A stretch of DNA of 38,608 nucleotides, taken from contig NZ_BAFV01000026.1 of NCBI RefSeq assembly GCF_000308515.1, positions 1-38,608 of the forward strand, written 5' to 3'. Made by a program: the position numbers and the translations under genes. Below, piece by piece: positions 1 to 8,202 of the stretch. This stretch comes from Nocardia carnea NBRC 14403 (GTDB taxonomy: Bacteria > Actinomycetota > Actinomycetes > Mycobacteriales > Mycobacteriaceae). The notes below the pieces were generated by a model. The model was not told the DNA's origin, ran no database searches, and worked only from the letters and a program-made list of their open reading frames with translations. Numbering within the stretch: the stretch's first letter is position 1; each line of letters starts with the position of its first letter.

Positions 1-357
1 CACACTGTCCGCGCCGAGCTCCACCACATCGGCACGCGGGCCGGACCACCTGTTCCGGCCCGATCATCTGCCGGCCGTCGAGAGCGAAAACCGGCTCCCA
101 GTCCGCCAGGCGGCCGCGCCGGGCAACTGAACATATCCGCGACCTCGCCCCGACCGACCCAGCCGGGCCAGATCCTCCCACGTCTGCTCGTCCGGGTCGT
201 TACCCACGGCGGCGAACGACGCGACCTCCGGCAGATACATGCCTGCCCGCCCGGCCCACCGGCTCAGATGCGCATGCCGTCCCCGCAGCGATTCATTCAC
301 GGGATCGTCCAGTTCGACGGCGCAGTCCACGGCCGTGCTGTACCCCTTGTTGTCCAC
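1..357 (-). pseudogene. GNAT-family N-acetyltransferase remnant, frameshifted and cut by the window edge
   Basis: Reading from a GTG at 357, the minus strand encodes LDDPVNESLRGRHAHLSRW and then YLPEVASFAAVGNDPDEQTW, which resembles the N-terminal half of actinobacterial GNAT (FR47-like) acetyltransferases. After LARL (about 150-165) the family-like sequence moves to another frame (GEVADMFSCPARPPG). It shifts again near 100-115 (DWEPVFALDGRQMIGPEQVV) and once more near 30-40 (DVVELGADSV). At least three frame changes in 120 codons make a working product unlikely. The acetyl-CoA-binding half would lie before base 1 and is not seen. The start codon is a guess, since the first 70 codons of the open frame upstream of 357 look non-coding. 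Family assignment is from remembered sequence pattern and is moderate. Confidence 0.5.
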
Positions 358-449
358 ACAGCGAGTATGCCGGTTGCCCGCGCGAGGCGAACGAGCCGCG
401 AGCGCCCCCGGCCGCCGTGCATACGTCGCGCGCCTGCGGTGTTCTGCGG

Positions 450-1525
450 CTACCGGTTGAGAGTGGCCAGGGCAGCCGCTGTATCGAGATCGCTGTAGGC
501 CGCGCAATAGCGTTGGGCCAGGGCGATCGCGATATCGGGGCGTTGCCAGAGTTCGCCGGCGCTCGCCGTGCACAGCCACAGGGTCAGTCCGTGCGCGACC
601 GAGGCGCGGTATCCGAGCCGGATCTCTTCACGGGACGGCATTTCGGCGGCCGGCAATGCGAGTGCGTCGCGGTATTCGTCGAGCAGATCGTTCTCGTGGC
701 GGCGCCGGTCCTCGGTGGTGAGCGCGCCCTGCAGGAAGTAGCCGAGGTCCAGTGACCAGTTGCCGCGGCGTGCGACCTGCCAGTCCAGGAATCCGACCTG
801 TCCGTCGGCGAGGAGATAGGTGTTGCCGATATGCGGGTCGCCGTGCAGCAGGGTTTGCGGTGTGGTGGTCAGGGTGCGGATATAGGGCTTCCAGATACCT
901 TCGATGAGGTGGCCGATGGTCAGCGCAGTGATCTCGGCCGGTGCGTCGTCACCCAGACGGTCGAGCGCTTCCTGTAGTGGGGCGATTTCCATACCGTCCC
1001 ACGGCAGGAACGGTTCGAGCCAGGCCAGCGCGGGATCGTCGCTCACGCGCTGCCCCCAGAACCGACCGTGCATCCGGCGCCCAAACCTCGAACGCCCGAC
1101 GCGGCCTGTTCCGGGGTAAGTGGCCGCGTCGCGTCGCGGGGGTCCGCGCCCCGGGCCGAGAGATCTTCCATCACCAGCAGGAAGTCGTAGGCGTCCTCGT
1201 CGATCAGTGCCGTATGGACCGCCGGATGCTCCAGCGGTAGCGCGATGCCGGAATTGAACAGGCGCGGCTCGTGGAACATCCCGCTGGTCATCCGGATCAG
1301 TTCTTTGTGCGCGGGATCGGCTGCTTTGACGAATACGGTGGCCGGGCCGTGCCCGGAGGCGTAGGTGAGTTCCAGCCTGGCGCGCCGGTTGGTGCCGTCG
1401 TCCCGGAGCTTCACCTGGACCGATTCGACCATCGCGCCCGGGTGGTCCCGCGTCAGCGCCGCGGTCATCCATTCGGGTGTGATCTGGTCCCAGTCCTGGG
1501 GTATCGCAAGTACTTCTGCGCTCAT
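450..1525 (-). pseudogene. Aminoglycoside-phosphotransferase-fold kinase, split by one frameshift
   Basis: The N-terminal part runs from the ATG at 1525 (MSAEVLAIPQDWDQITPEWM) through an N-lobe-like segment to TRPLTPEQAASGVRGL, then enters a wrong frame and stops at 1043. The C-terminal part continues in another frame from HGRFWGQRVSDDPALAW to the TAG at 450-452. It carries the catalytic-loop pattern LLHGDPHIGNTYL and the metal-binding segment GFLDWQ of the APH/ecdysteroid-kinase fold. Joining the frames near 1076-1084 requires one missing base, giving a normal-length kinase of about 358 residues. Substrate cannot be told; such stand-alone kinases in actinobacteria are often annotated only as phosphotransferases. 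A sequencing error could also explain a single frameshift, but the neighbours are damaged too. Confidence 0.75.
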
Positions 1526-1669
1526 CGAGCCTTCCTCTACAGTTGGAAAACGTCATTCTCTCATAAGGGCAATGACATTCTTGGCGATTCGGCATTCACC
1601 GACTCGCTCGCAATCGAGAAATCACGGCGCGCGGCGCCCGGGTGCGGAACATGATGTCGCCAGGCCGGC

Positions 1670-2391
1670 TCAGCCGGGGCCGTCGGCCTTGAATCCGTCG
1701 AACAGCCGGCCCCCGAAGTCGTTCAGTACCCGGGTGACGATGCCGGCCATCGGTTCGACGGCGCCGAGTGCCACAGACCGGACCCCGTGCGCCAGCGCGC
1801 GCGAGTAGTCCGTGCCGGCCTCTCGATCGAAGAAGGCCAGCTCGCGGTGTAACCATTTGCCGCGGCCCCTCCACCGGCCGTGCCCGGTGAGGATCAGTTC
1901 TGCGGTGGCCCGCCACAGGTTGAACGCGATCAGCAGGCGTTCGTCGTCGTCCCGGGAGCCTACGAGATCATCGAGCAGATCGTGAGCCCGTAGCGCTCGG
2001 CCCGCAATTCCTCGATACTGAGCGGTTACGGGCCGGCGGCCAGCAGAGCTGCGCACGTTTCCGGTAGATATGCACCGCTCCCGTCGCTGTCGAGCAGAAT
2101 CTGCGTCTGTCCGATCAATCGCAGGATCGTCGGCTTCCTGGCCGTGCTTTCCGTGGCGAGAAAATACTCCATCGACGTTTCGGTGTGCACGAAAAGCTCT
2201 ACGGGCCATCGGTGATATCGCAGCGATTCGCGGTACGGCGCGGGCGGACCCGCGAGTAGCACGGTGATATCCAGATCGGAGGTCGGCGTGGCAGTCCCGA
2301 GCACAGTGCTGCCCCCCAGCCACGCCGCTCGCGCCTGCGGGAACCGCTCGTACACCAGGTTTCTGGCGGTTTCGAATCCGTCGATGGTCAT
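1670..2391 (-). pseudogene. Nucleotidyltransferase-fold protein with a stop and a frameshift
   Basis: The ATG at 2391 opens a 121-residue frame with the polymerase-beta-type nucleotidyltransferase signature WLGGSTVLGTATPTSDLDI (GGS followed by a DxD). It ends at TAA 2026-2028 right after LLAAGP. Beyond that stop the same frame still looks coding (PLSIEELRAERYGLT), then near 1980 the reading shifts to another frame giving DLLDDLVGSRDDDERLLIAF and a C-terminal helical domain that ends at 1670. So two separate lesions break one gene of about 240 codons. Intact relatives have a nucleotidyltransferase domain followed by a helical domain of unknown role. Substrate unknown. Confidence 0.75.
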
Positions 2392-2474
2392 ACCCGATCC
2401 AACCGCAGACCTCGCCTTCGAGGTCGGATTCGAGCTCCAGGGGTTGCCGGGTTATCGAAGTCCCGGCAGCTTTC

Positions 2475-3245
2475 TCAACTGAGCCCCTGGGCGAAGCCGC
2501 CGTCGACGATGAGTTCGGTACCGGTGGTGAAAGTGGCATCGGCCGCCAGATACAGCGCGGCGGCGGCGACTTCTTCGACAGTTCCCGGCCGGCCCATCGG
2601 GGTGGTCTCCTTGCCGTCTCGGATGAACTCTTCTCGCTGTTGTTCGGTGAGCTCGGCGACGCCCATGCTGGGGGTCAGAATGAACCCGGGAGCTACCGCG
2701 TTGACCCGGATGTTGCGTGGCAGCAGCTCGGCGGCGAGAACTTTGGCGAATGCGCGGACGGCTTCTTTGGCAGCGGAATATGCGCTGAGACCGGGGAAAA
2801 TTCGATCGTTCGACACAGTGGTGAACACGATGCTGCCGTTGTCGCGGATGAGGGGTGCCAGGCGTTGGGTGGTGAAGAAGGCGCCTTTGGCGTTGACATC
2901 GAAGACGCGGTCCCAGTGGGCGACGGTGGCGTCGGCGAGGGTCTGGAATTCCGCGATGCCGTGGTTGACGAAAAGATAGTCGATTCCGCCGAGGCGTTCT
3001 TCGACGAGGCGGCCGAGGTTGTCGATATCGGCGGCGTCGGTCGCGTCGGAGCGGATGACGTGCGCGGGGAGTGGCTGCAGAAGAGATCGCGCTTTATCGA
3101 TCCCGGCCTCGCTGCGTCCGGTGAGGACCACTTCGGCGCCGCGGTCGAGAAGGGTCTGCACAATGGCCAGCCCCATGCCGTGAGTGCCGCCGGTGACGAC
3201 TGCCTTCTTGTCTGCCAACGGTTTACGGGGTTCTTTTTCGGTCAT
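2475..3245 (-). CDS. Short-chain dehydrogenase/reductase (SDR), MerR-linked
   Basis: A 256-residue classical SDR, a cytosolic NAD(P)(H)-dependent oxidoreductase of unknown substrate. The cofactor loop TGGTHGMG lies at residues 18-25, the NHG motif near 94, and the catalytic tetrad reads N118, S145, Y156 and K160 (YSAAK). The C-terminal segment TGTELIVDGGFAQG is typical of the family. The ATG at 3245 sits only about 8 bases after a -10-like element, so the transcript may be leaderless. It is divergent from a MerR-family gene at 3304 and shares with it a 58-base intergenic region holding a MerR-type operator, so expression is probably induced by whatever that regulator senses. Intact, although the next three genes downstream are broken. 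Confidence 0.93.
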   Translation of the reverse strand: MTEKEPRKPLADKKAVVTGGTHGMGLAIVQTLLDRGAEVVLTGRSEAGIDKARSLLQPLPAHVIRSDATDAADIDNLGRLVEERLGGIDYLFVNHGIAEFQTLADATVAHWDRVFDVNAKGAFFTTQRLAPLIRDNGSIVFTTVSNDRIFPGLSAYSAAKEAVRAFAKVLAAELLPRNIRVNAVAPGFILTPSMGVAELTEQQREEFIRDGKETTPMGRPGTVEEVAAAALYLAADATFTTGTELIVDGGFAQGLS

Positions 3246-3252
3246 GTAGCGA

Positions 3253-3283
3253 AGCTAAACTTTGACGTCGACGTGAAGGTCAA
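3253..3283 (-). promoter_or_regulatory. MerR-type promoter/operator of the SDR gene
   Basis: On the minus strand TTGACC (3278-3283) and TTAGCT (3253-3258) are separated by exactly 19 bases, the over-long spacing typical of MerR-activated promoters. The spacer holds a perfect 10-bp palindrome ACGTCGACGT (3265-3274) flanked by TT and AA. The same layout, also with a 19-base spacer, recurs at 34105-34135 in front of another SDR/MerR pair. Function is inferred from MerR-family knowledge. Confidence 0.7.
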
Positions 3284-3303
3284 TGATATGAGGCGGGCAT
3301 CAC

Positions 3304-3669
3304 ATGCGAATCGGCGAACTGTCGTGCAGAACAGGTCAGAGCACTCGCGCGCTGCGCTACTACGAGGAACAGGGCTTACTCCAGCCGCGGCGGCGGTCGA
3401 GCGGCTATCGGGACTACGAGGAAACCGCCGTGGAGTCGGTGCGCCGAATCCGGATCCTGCTGGCTGCGGGACTGCCCACCCGCGTCATCGCCGAAGTGCT
3501 GCCCTGCATGATCGCCACCGGCAGCTATCTCGCGCCGACCTGCGAGGAGATGGCCCAGGATCTGCGCGCCGAACTGGAGCGCATGAACCGTGATATCGAA
3601 GAACGACTGGCCGCTCGCGAGATTCTCGAATCGATTCTCGCTGCGGAATCGCGCACCCTTTCATCATGA
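3304..3669 (+). CDS. MerR-family transcriptional regulator
   Basis: A 121-residue regulator with an N-terminal winged-helix MerR domain (MRIGELSCRTGQSTRALRYY, then EEQGLL and the wing GYRDYEE), followed by a long dimerisation helix near residues 80-110. Two cysteines, in EVLPC and LAPTC, lie at the domain boundary where MerR proteins often place effector-sensing residues; whether they sense anything is unknown. AGGCGGG at 3291-3297 is a suitable ribosome site for the ATG. It is divergent from the SDR at 2475-3245 and probably controls it and itself. Its closest counterpart in the window is the MerR at 34150, with the same first seven residues and the same genetic context. Confidence 0.93.
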   Translation: MRIGELSCRTGQSTRALRYYEEQGLLQPRRRSSGYRDYEETAVESVRRIRILLAAGLPTRVIAEVLPCMIATGSYLAPTCEEMAQDLRAELERMNRDIEERLAAREILESILAAESRTLSS

Positions 3670-3771
3670 CCGATAGGTCGCTCACAACTCCGCAGCGAGC
3701 GATTGCGACCGTGCGCGACAACGGCCACCCGGTGTGGCGCAGGCGGGGACGCCACGGACCGGATGGTCGCT

Positions 3772-3807
3772 GGATCGATCACCGCCAACCCGACGGGTGA
3801 TCGATCC
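3772..3807. terminator. 12-bp stem hairpin between convergent genes
   Basis: GGATCGATCACC (3772-3783) pairs perfectly with GGTGATCGATCC (3796-3807) around a 12-base loop. It lies between the convergent merR (ends 3669) and doxX (ends 3867), so it can serve as a terminator on either strand. There is no T-run. Confidence 0.6.
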
Positions 3808-3814
3808 GGGAGCG

Positions 3815-3854
3815 CGCGATCGGCGATCGGTGGTGTCACCGATCGCCGATCGCG
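3815..3854. terminator. 18-bp perfect hairpin, bidirectional terminator
   Basis: CGCGATCGGCGATCGGTG (3815-3832) pairs over all 18 positions with the complement at 3837-3854 around the tetraloop GTGT. It is the strongest hairpin I noticed in the window and ends 13 bases from the doxX stop codon. No T-run follows, as is common for actinobacterial terminators. GATCG units are repeated within both this and the preceding hairpin. Confidence 0.75.
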
Positions 3855-3866
3855 GTTATGGAGTTG

Positions 3867-4295
3867 TCATCGTGCGAAAGAGTTGCGCAGGTCGGTGACG
3901 GTGGCGCGGCGCTCGTAGGCGATCCAGGCGAAGATCGCAGCGAGGACCAGGGGGAAGATCGCCATCGAGGGCTTGTCGGCGATGAAAGCCTGTGTTCCGG
4001 CGGCGAGCACGGTGAGGACGGTCAGGCCCGCGGCGGCGAGGGCGGACAGTCGCGGCACCATCAGGCCGATACCGCCCGCGACCTCGACCACACCGATGAA
4101 GATGAGCAGCGCGAAGGGGATGGTCAGATTCTCGGGGGCGTTGTCCGCCAGCGCGTTGGGCATCACGAGCTTCGGCCCGCCGGAGGCGATGACGAAGAAC
4201 AGGCCGAGCAGGATCTGCAGGGTCCACAGGACGCGATTGCGGATTGTGCCGGGGCGGTCGGTGACAACGGAGGTGGTGGGGTTCGCGGTGGTCAT
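3867..4295 (-). CDS. DoxX-family membrane protein
   Basis: A 142-residue protein with four predicted membrane helices: about residues 20-40 (LQILLGLFFVIASGGPKL), 58-80, 83-103 and 107-125. The helix-1 pattern with GGPKL is typical of the DoxX/DUF4870-like family of small integral membrane proteins. Members are loosely linked to quinone or thiosulfate redox chemistry and to oxidative-stress complexes; no specific reaction can be claimed. The ATG at 4295 is preceded by GAAGGA at good spacing; an upstream ATG at 4340 has no such site. It stands alone and converges with merR. Confidence 0.85.
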   Translation of the reverse strand: MTTANPTTSVVTDRPGTIRNRVLWTLQILLGLFFVIASGGPKLVMPNALADNAPENLTIPFALLIFIGVVEVAGGIGLMVPRLSALAAAGLTVLTVLAAGTQAFIADKPSMAIFPLVLAAIFAWIAYERRATVTDLRNSFAR

Positions 4296-4420
4296 GGCTG
4301 GTCCTTCTGGTCGGTCGCGCCGGGTTGGTAGCGCGTTCAACCGATAAGACGGGGGATCACCGGCGGAGTCATCGTTGTCCGTGAAGTTTTTTCACCGAAC
4401 CTCTATCGAGCACATGTGGC

Positions 4421-5305
4421 CTACGCCGGGGTGCCCGGCGTGCGGAGCTGCCGGAGGATTTCGCCGGCATGTGTCCACAGCAGTGCGGCGCCGCTGTCGG
4501 GTAGGTAGTGCCTGGTGGCATTCGGGATCCGGGCGGCGAGGGTGACGCCGTGGTCCGGGGAATGGGTCGGGTTGTCGTCTCGCCCGCCGTACCAGAGATG
4601 GACGCGGGCGGTGAGGTCCTCCACCCGGAACGGCCAGCGCGCGAAATGCAGGACCGTATCGCGCGCGTAGCCCGCCGGCCCCTGCGTAAATCCGGAATCC
4701 AGCGCGCGCCGGAACGCCGCCGCGAATTCCGGTTGCAGGTAGATCTCCCGATCGGCCTCGGAGCTGCCCTCGACGCTCAACCGCCACAGTGCCTCGGCGC
4801 TCCCGAAGCGGGCGAAATCACGCTCGGCACCGGCGGGATCGGCGGCCACCAGATCGACCAGCTGTCGCACTTCATCCGGCAGAATCGTTGCGGGGTGGGC
4901 GAGTTCGTCACCTCCGGAGACGATCGCCACCGCGGAAGTGATCCCGCGTGCGGCCAGGGCGAGCGCGAACGGGGCTCCCTGCGAGAAACCGACGACCGCG
5001 GGACCGGGGACGCCCAGTTGATCGATATCGTCGGCCCAGTCCAGCAGCGTGCGCCCCGGCATCCCGGTGGATTCCCCCAACCCGGGCCGCTCCACCGAGA
5101 TCAGCCGGATTCCCAGCTCGGCGGCCGCGCCGAACCCGAACCCGAGCCGACATCCCCATCCCGCGCCCGGGCAGAACAGTACCGGCCGGCCGTCCATCGG
5201 GCCCCATTCCGCCCATCCCAACCGGCGCCCATCTCGCAGTCTCGTTATCCCTACCCGCGCGGGGTCGTCCACCTGCAGCATTCCCATGCGGGCCATGATT
5301 GCCAT
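4421..5305 (-). CDS. Alpha/beta-hydrolase-fold protein, possibly without catalytic His
   Basis: A 294-residue alpha/beta hydrolase. Visible are the oxyanion segment FCPGAGWG (residues 44-51), the nucleophile elbow GFSQG with Ser108, and the acid segment YGGRDDN (239-245). The place where relatives carry the catalytic His (usually GEGH followed by the last helix) reads PDSGAALLWTH here, so that His appears to be replaced by Ala274. H279 a few residues on could substitute or could be structural. Start is uncertain: in-frame ATGs at 5305, 5296, 5287 and 5281 all lack a clear ribosome site. It is divergent from a dead epoxide hydrolase at 5544, with a repeat-rich intergenic region between them. 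Confidence 0.82.
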   Translation of the reverse strand: MAIMARMGMLQVDDPARVGITRLRDGRRLGWAEWGPMDGRPVLFCPGAGWGCRLGFGFGAAAELGIRLISVERPGLGESTGMPGRTLLDWADDIDQLGVPGPAVVGFSQGAPFALALAARGITSAVAIVSGGDELAHPATILPDEVRQLVDLVAADPAGAERDFARFGSAEALWRLSVEGSSEADREIYLQPEFAAAFRRALDSGFTQGPAGYARDTVLHFARWPFRVEDLTARVHLWYGGRDDNPTHSPDHGVTLAARIPNATRHYLPDSGAALLWTHAGEILRQLRTPGTPA

Positions 5306-5459
5306 GGAGTAGTGGTCGGTACAAGCAGTTTTGCGCTGCCGCCGGGCTGATATCGGTGGGCGCGCCGATTGTTTTCGTCGTCGACGGCGGCTGAACACCA
5401 CACGCTGTCCATGCGTTTCCGATCGGGGGTTTTCCGAGTGTTGCGCTCGGTCGGGTCTA

Positions 5460-5529
5460 CCAATCGTTGGCTTGACCAACAAATGTGTATGTTGGTGTAG
5501 GAAATGTTGGTTGCGCCAATGAATTGGCG
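5460..5529. promoter_or_regulatory. Cluster of CCAA/TTGG inverted repeats, likely operator region
   Basis: Within 70 bases are CCAATCGTTGG (5460-5470), ACCAACA (5475-5481) facing TGTTGGT (5490-5496) over 8 bases, TTGG and CCAA facing each other at 5508-5519, and CGCCAATGAATTGGCG (5514-5529, 7-bp arms, 2-base centre). TTGACC (5472-5477) and TGTAGG (5496-5501) could be a plus-strand promoter with an 18-base spacer. The arrangement looks like a TetR-type operator region for the gene at 5544. No cognate regulator gene is adjacent. Confidence 0.5.
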
Positions 5530-5543
5530 TCGAGCCCGCTGGA

Positions 5544-6201
5544 GTGAAACCCGTGATCGAACCGTTCCGTATCGAAATCCCCCAAGCCGACCTGGACGAT
5601 CTGGCAGACCGGCTGGCCCGCACTCGGTGGCCCAACGAGGTCGTCGGCGCAGGGTGGGATTACGGCTTCCCGATTGCGCGGCTGAAAGAACTCGCCGAAT
5701 ACTGGCGCACCGGTTACGACTGGCGCGCGCACGAAGCCGAGCTCAACGAACTACCGCATTACATCACCGAGATCGATGGGCAGAACATCCATTTCGTCCA
5801 TATCCGGTCCGCGGAACTCGCCGGTCGGTCAGCTGGCCTGGATCGCGGAACGTTTCGCCCACTGGACCGATCCGCGGACGCCGATCGACGACGATCGGAT
5901 GCTCACCGATATCTCGCTGTACTGGCTGACCGGCACCGCGGCATCCTCGGCTCGACTGCACCGGAAAGCTGCGCGCGGGCATACGCCGTGCCCGGTACCG
6001 GTGGGCGTGGCGGTTTTCGCGTACGACATCACACAATCGGTACGGCCGCTGGCCGAACGGCTGTACGACATCCGGCACTGGTCGGAATTCGATCGTGGTG
6101 GCCACTTCGCGGCGATGGAGGTGCCGGAGCTGCTCGCCGCTGATATCCGGGACTTCTTCCTCGCACTCGTCGGCGAAAAGCCTCGGGTGGGTTCATTCTG
6201 A
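5544..6201 (+). pseudogene. Epoxide hydrolase remnant with the catalytic core deleted
   Basis: The first 90 codons from the GTG at 5544 are the N-terminal epoxide-hydrolase domain ([48 protein letters not shown]). At about 5817-5825 the sequence jumps, in a different frame, to the C-terminal part [16 protein letters not shown], then [13 protein letters not shown], and [11 protein letters not shown], ending at 6201 after DFFLALVGEKPR. Family members have roughly 380 residues. The missing stretch of about 170-200 residues includes the HGWPGS oxyanion loop and the QGGDWG nucleophile segment, so the product cannot be active. A deletion with a frame change is far more likely than a read error. Relatives are microsomal/juvenile-hormone-type epoxide hydrolases. 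Confidence 0.88.
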
Positions 6202-6270
6202 GTACTGCTGTGGTCCAGTCGCTTTGTGTGCGGTGCGCTGTGTGTGGGCCCTCGGCCGCAGTGCGCGATC

Positions 6271-7461
6271 TCAGGTCCGCGGGATGTGGAATTCCCATTC
6301 CGTACCTTCGCCGACAATATCTGCGGTGAGTAGTTCGGCCGTACCTCCGAGGGCGGCGATACGGCCGGTTATCGAGCGGGACACCCCCATTCGGCCCTCG
6401 TTCGCTGCTTCGGCGAGGCGGCCGGGTGGGATACCGATACCGTCGTCGCGGACGCTGACGACCAGTTCGGTACCGGTGTCCTCCAGGAGGACATAGGCGC
6501 GGGCGTCGGGTCCTGCGTGCAGTTCGACGTTGGTCAGGGCGGCGGCGACTGCGGCGGTGATCTCCTGGGCCGTCCAGCGGCCGACGCGTACCGGTTCGCC
6601 CGGAGTGGAGACCACCACCCTGGGCGTGGCGTGCGCGGTCAGTTGTGGACGTAGGTCGACGGCGGTCTCGCCGTTGTCCGATTGTGCGGCCTGTTCGGAG
6701 ATGAGCCGCCGCAGCGCGATCTCCTGCTCACCCGCGCGTTCCGCCAGTTCCGTTGCCGGGCCGCCTATTTCATTGCCGCGTCGTTTGATGTAGGAGAGGA
6801 TCTGCAGGACACCGTCGTGCACCTGGCGGGCCAGTCGTTCCCGTTCCTCGGCGGCGGCGGTGAGCCGTACCGCGCGCTGTAACTGTTCCTGGGCGCGGCG
6901 GGCGGTATTGGCGGCCAGGCCCAGCGCCAGACCCACCGACACCAGGACGGGTGCCGTCGCATCGGCCCACACATCCTCGCCCCACTGCTGCCGCATGGTG
7001 ATGATCGTGGCCGCGATGAGCAGGCCGGAGGCGACCCCGGCGAGCGGGCCGCGCAGGATAGCGGCGGAGATGACCGCGTTCGCCGACCACATGGTGGTGG
7101 GCAGCGGTTGGTGTCCGTGATACCAGTCGTAATCGGCGACCAGGGGAGTGGCCGCGATCAGCCCGAGCACCACGATATGGTCGCCCAGGACGACCAGCGT
7201 GCGGGTGCGTGCGGTATCGGATGTGCGCCGGTGGGTCAGGAGCAGGGCGGAGATACCGGACCAGATCACCATGAGCGTGATGAAGAACCAGCTCAGTAAT
7301 CGGTTCTCGTAATACTGCACCGATGCGATCTGCTGTCCCACCGCATACAGCAGTGTGACCAGCCGGAACGCTTGGACCGCGCGCCACAGGGGCGCGGTCG
7401 CGGCGTCGGCGGGGTCGGGTGCGTCGTACGGCAACCCCCGTGAGGGCCTGGTCGTGGCCAT
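6271..7461 (-). CDS. Membrane sensor histidine kinase (HisKA_3 / NarL-type, MacS-like)
   Basis: A 396-residue two-component kinase. About five hydrophobic helices (31-45, 56-76, 88-108, 128-153, 170-186) precede a dimerisation segment with EERERLARQVHDGVLQ, phospho-acceptor His215. The GHKL ATPase domain shows the N-box TNVELHA (Asn311), G1 DDGIGIPP (339-346) and G2 GRMGV. I recognise it as resembling actinobacterial MacS-type kinases. The ATG at 7461 is only 9 bases after the bioD stop, so it is probably the last gene of a bioF-bioD-kinase transcript. No response regulator is next to it; downstream is the ruined epoxide hydrolase. Signal sensed unknown. Confidence 0.9.
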   Translation of the reverse strand: MATTRPSRGLPYDAPDPADAATAPLWRAVQAFRLVTLLYAVGQQIASVQYYENRLLSWFFITLMVIWSGISALLLTHRRTSDTARTRTLVVLGDHIVVLGLIAATPLVADYDWYHGHQPLPTTMWSANAVISAAILRGPLAGVASGLLIAATIITMRQQWGEDVWADATAPVLVSVGLALGLAANTARRAQEQLQRAVRLTAAAEERERLARQVHDGVLQILSYIKRRGNEIGGPATELAERAGEQEIALRRLISEQAAQSDNGETAVDLRPQLTAHATPRVVVSTPGEPVRVGRWTAQEITAAVAAALTNVELHAGPDARAYVLLEDTGTELVVSVRDDGIGIPPGRLAEAANEGRMGVSRSITGRIAALGGTAELLTADIVGEGTEWEFHIPRT

Positions 7462-7470
7462 ACCCGCACT

Positions 7471-8202
7471 CTAAGCAGTGAGCGTGCTCGGCTCAGGCCG
7501 AAATGCGTGATCGCCTTCGGATATACCCAGGTACCGCTGTGTCCAGGTCCGGGTGAACCAGCCGGGCGCGGCAGCCCGGAATCGCGGCGGCGGCCACGAG
7601 CCCGCGCCCGCGGGAAGAGTCCCGGCGATGGCGGTGCCGGTGACTCGCGGCAGGTCGGTGCGATTGGTCCGGGTCGCCAGATCGGGGTGTTGCGGCCAGG
7701 AGCCCACCACCAGGCCGGCGCACGGCACACCGGCCTGCTCCAGGGCTCGGATGGTCAGTTCGCTGTGGTTGAGCGTGCCCAGGCCCGGCGCGGTCACCAC
7801 CAGTACCGGTGCCGCGAGCTCGCGGGCGAGGTCGAGGAGGGTGAACTCGCCGAGGCGTACCAGCAGGCCACCGGCGCCTTCGATCAGCGTCAGATCGGCG
7901 GAATCGAAGTCGCTTATGGCGGTAGATGTTTCGGTCAGGGTGAGTAGTGGGCCACCGCACCGGCGGGCGGCGGTATCGGGGGCCAGTGGGTCGGGGTAGC
8001 GGGCCAGTTCGAGCGTCCGGGTCACCCCGGAGAGTGCGGTGATCGTGGCGAGGTCGCCGGGTTCGGTGGCCGCGACACCGGTTTGGGCGGGTTTGCAGAC
8101 CGCGACGGTGCGGCCGGCGGCGCGGGCGGTGGCCGCGAGGGCAGCGGTGGTGACGGTTTTGCCGACCTCGGTGGAGGTGCCGGTGACGAACAGCAAGGTC
8201 AT
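7471..8202 (-). CDS. bioD: Dethiobiotin synthetase
   Basis: Catalyses ATP- and CO2-dependent ring closure of 7,8-diaminopelargonic acid to dethiobiotin, the penultimate step of biotin synthesis, in the cytosol. The 243-residue product starts [16 protein letters not shown], with the P-loop GTSTEVGKT at about 8-16. It continues with CKPAQTG near 40-46, where the family binds substrate, and EGAGGLLV, the second metal/phosphate motif. The ATG at 8202 overlaps the bioF stop by four bases, so the two are translationally coupled. The last 20 or so residues after [11 protein letters not shown] extend slightly beyond short relatives. Expression should follow the BioQ operator in front of bioF. Confidence 0.96.
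   Translation of the reverse strand: MTLLFVTGTSTEVGKTVTTAALAATARAAGRTVAVCKPAQTGVAATEPGDLATITALSGVTRTLELARYPDPLAPDTAARRCGGPLLTLTETSTAISDFDSADLTLIEGAGGLLVRLGEFTLLDLARELAAPVLVVTAPGLGTLNHSELTIRALEQAGVPCAGLVVGSWPQHPDLATRTNRTDLPRVTGTAIAGTLPAGAGSWPPPRFRAAAPGWFTRTWTQRYLGISEGDHAFRPEPSTLTA

Noticed and set aside
4381..4395. GTGAA-N5-TTCAC with a T-run as terminator of the alpha/beta hydrolase
   Set aside because: The arms are only 5 bp and the T-run lies inside the loop rather than after the stem, so support is too weak.
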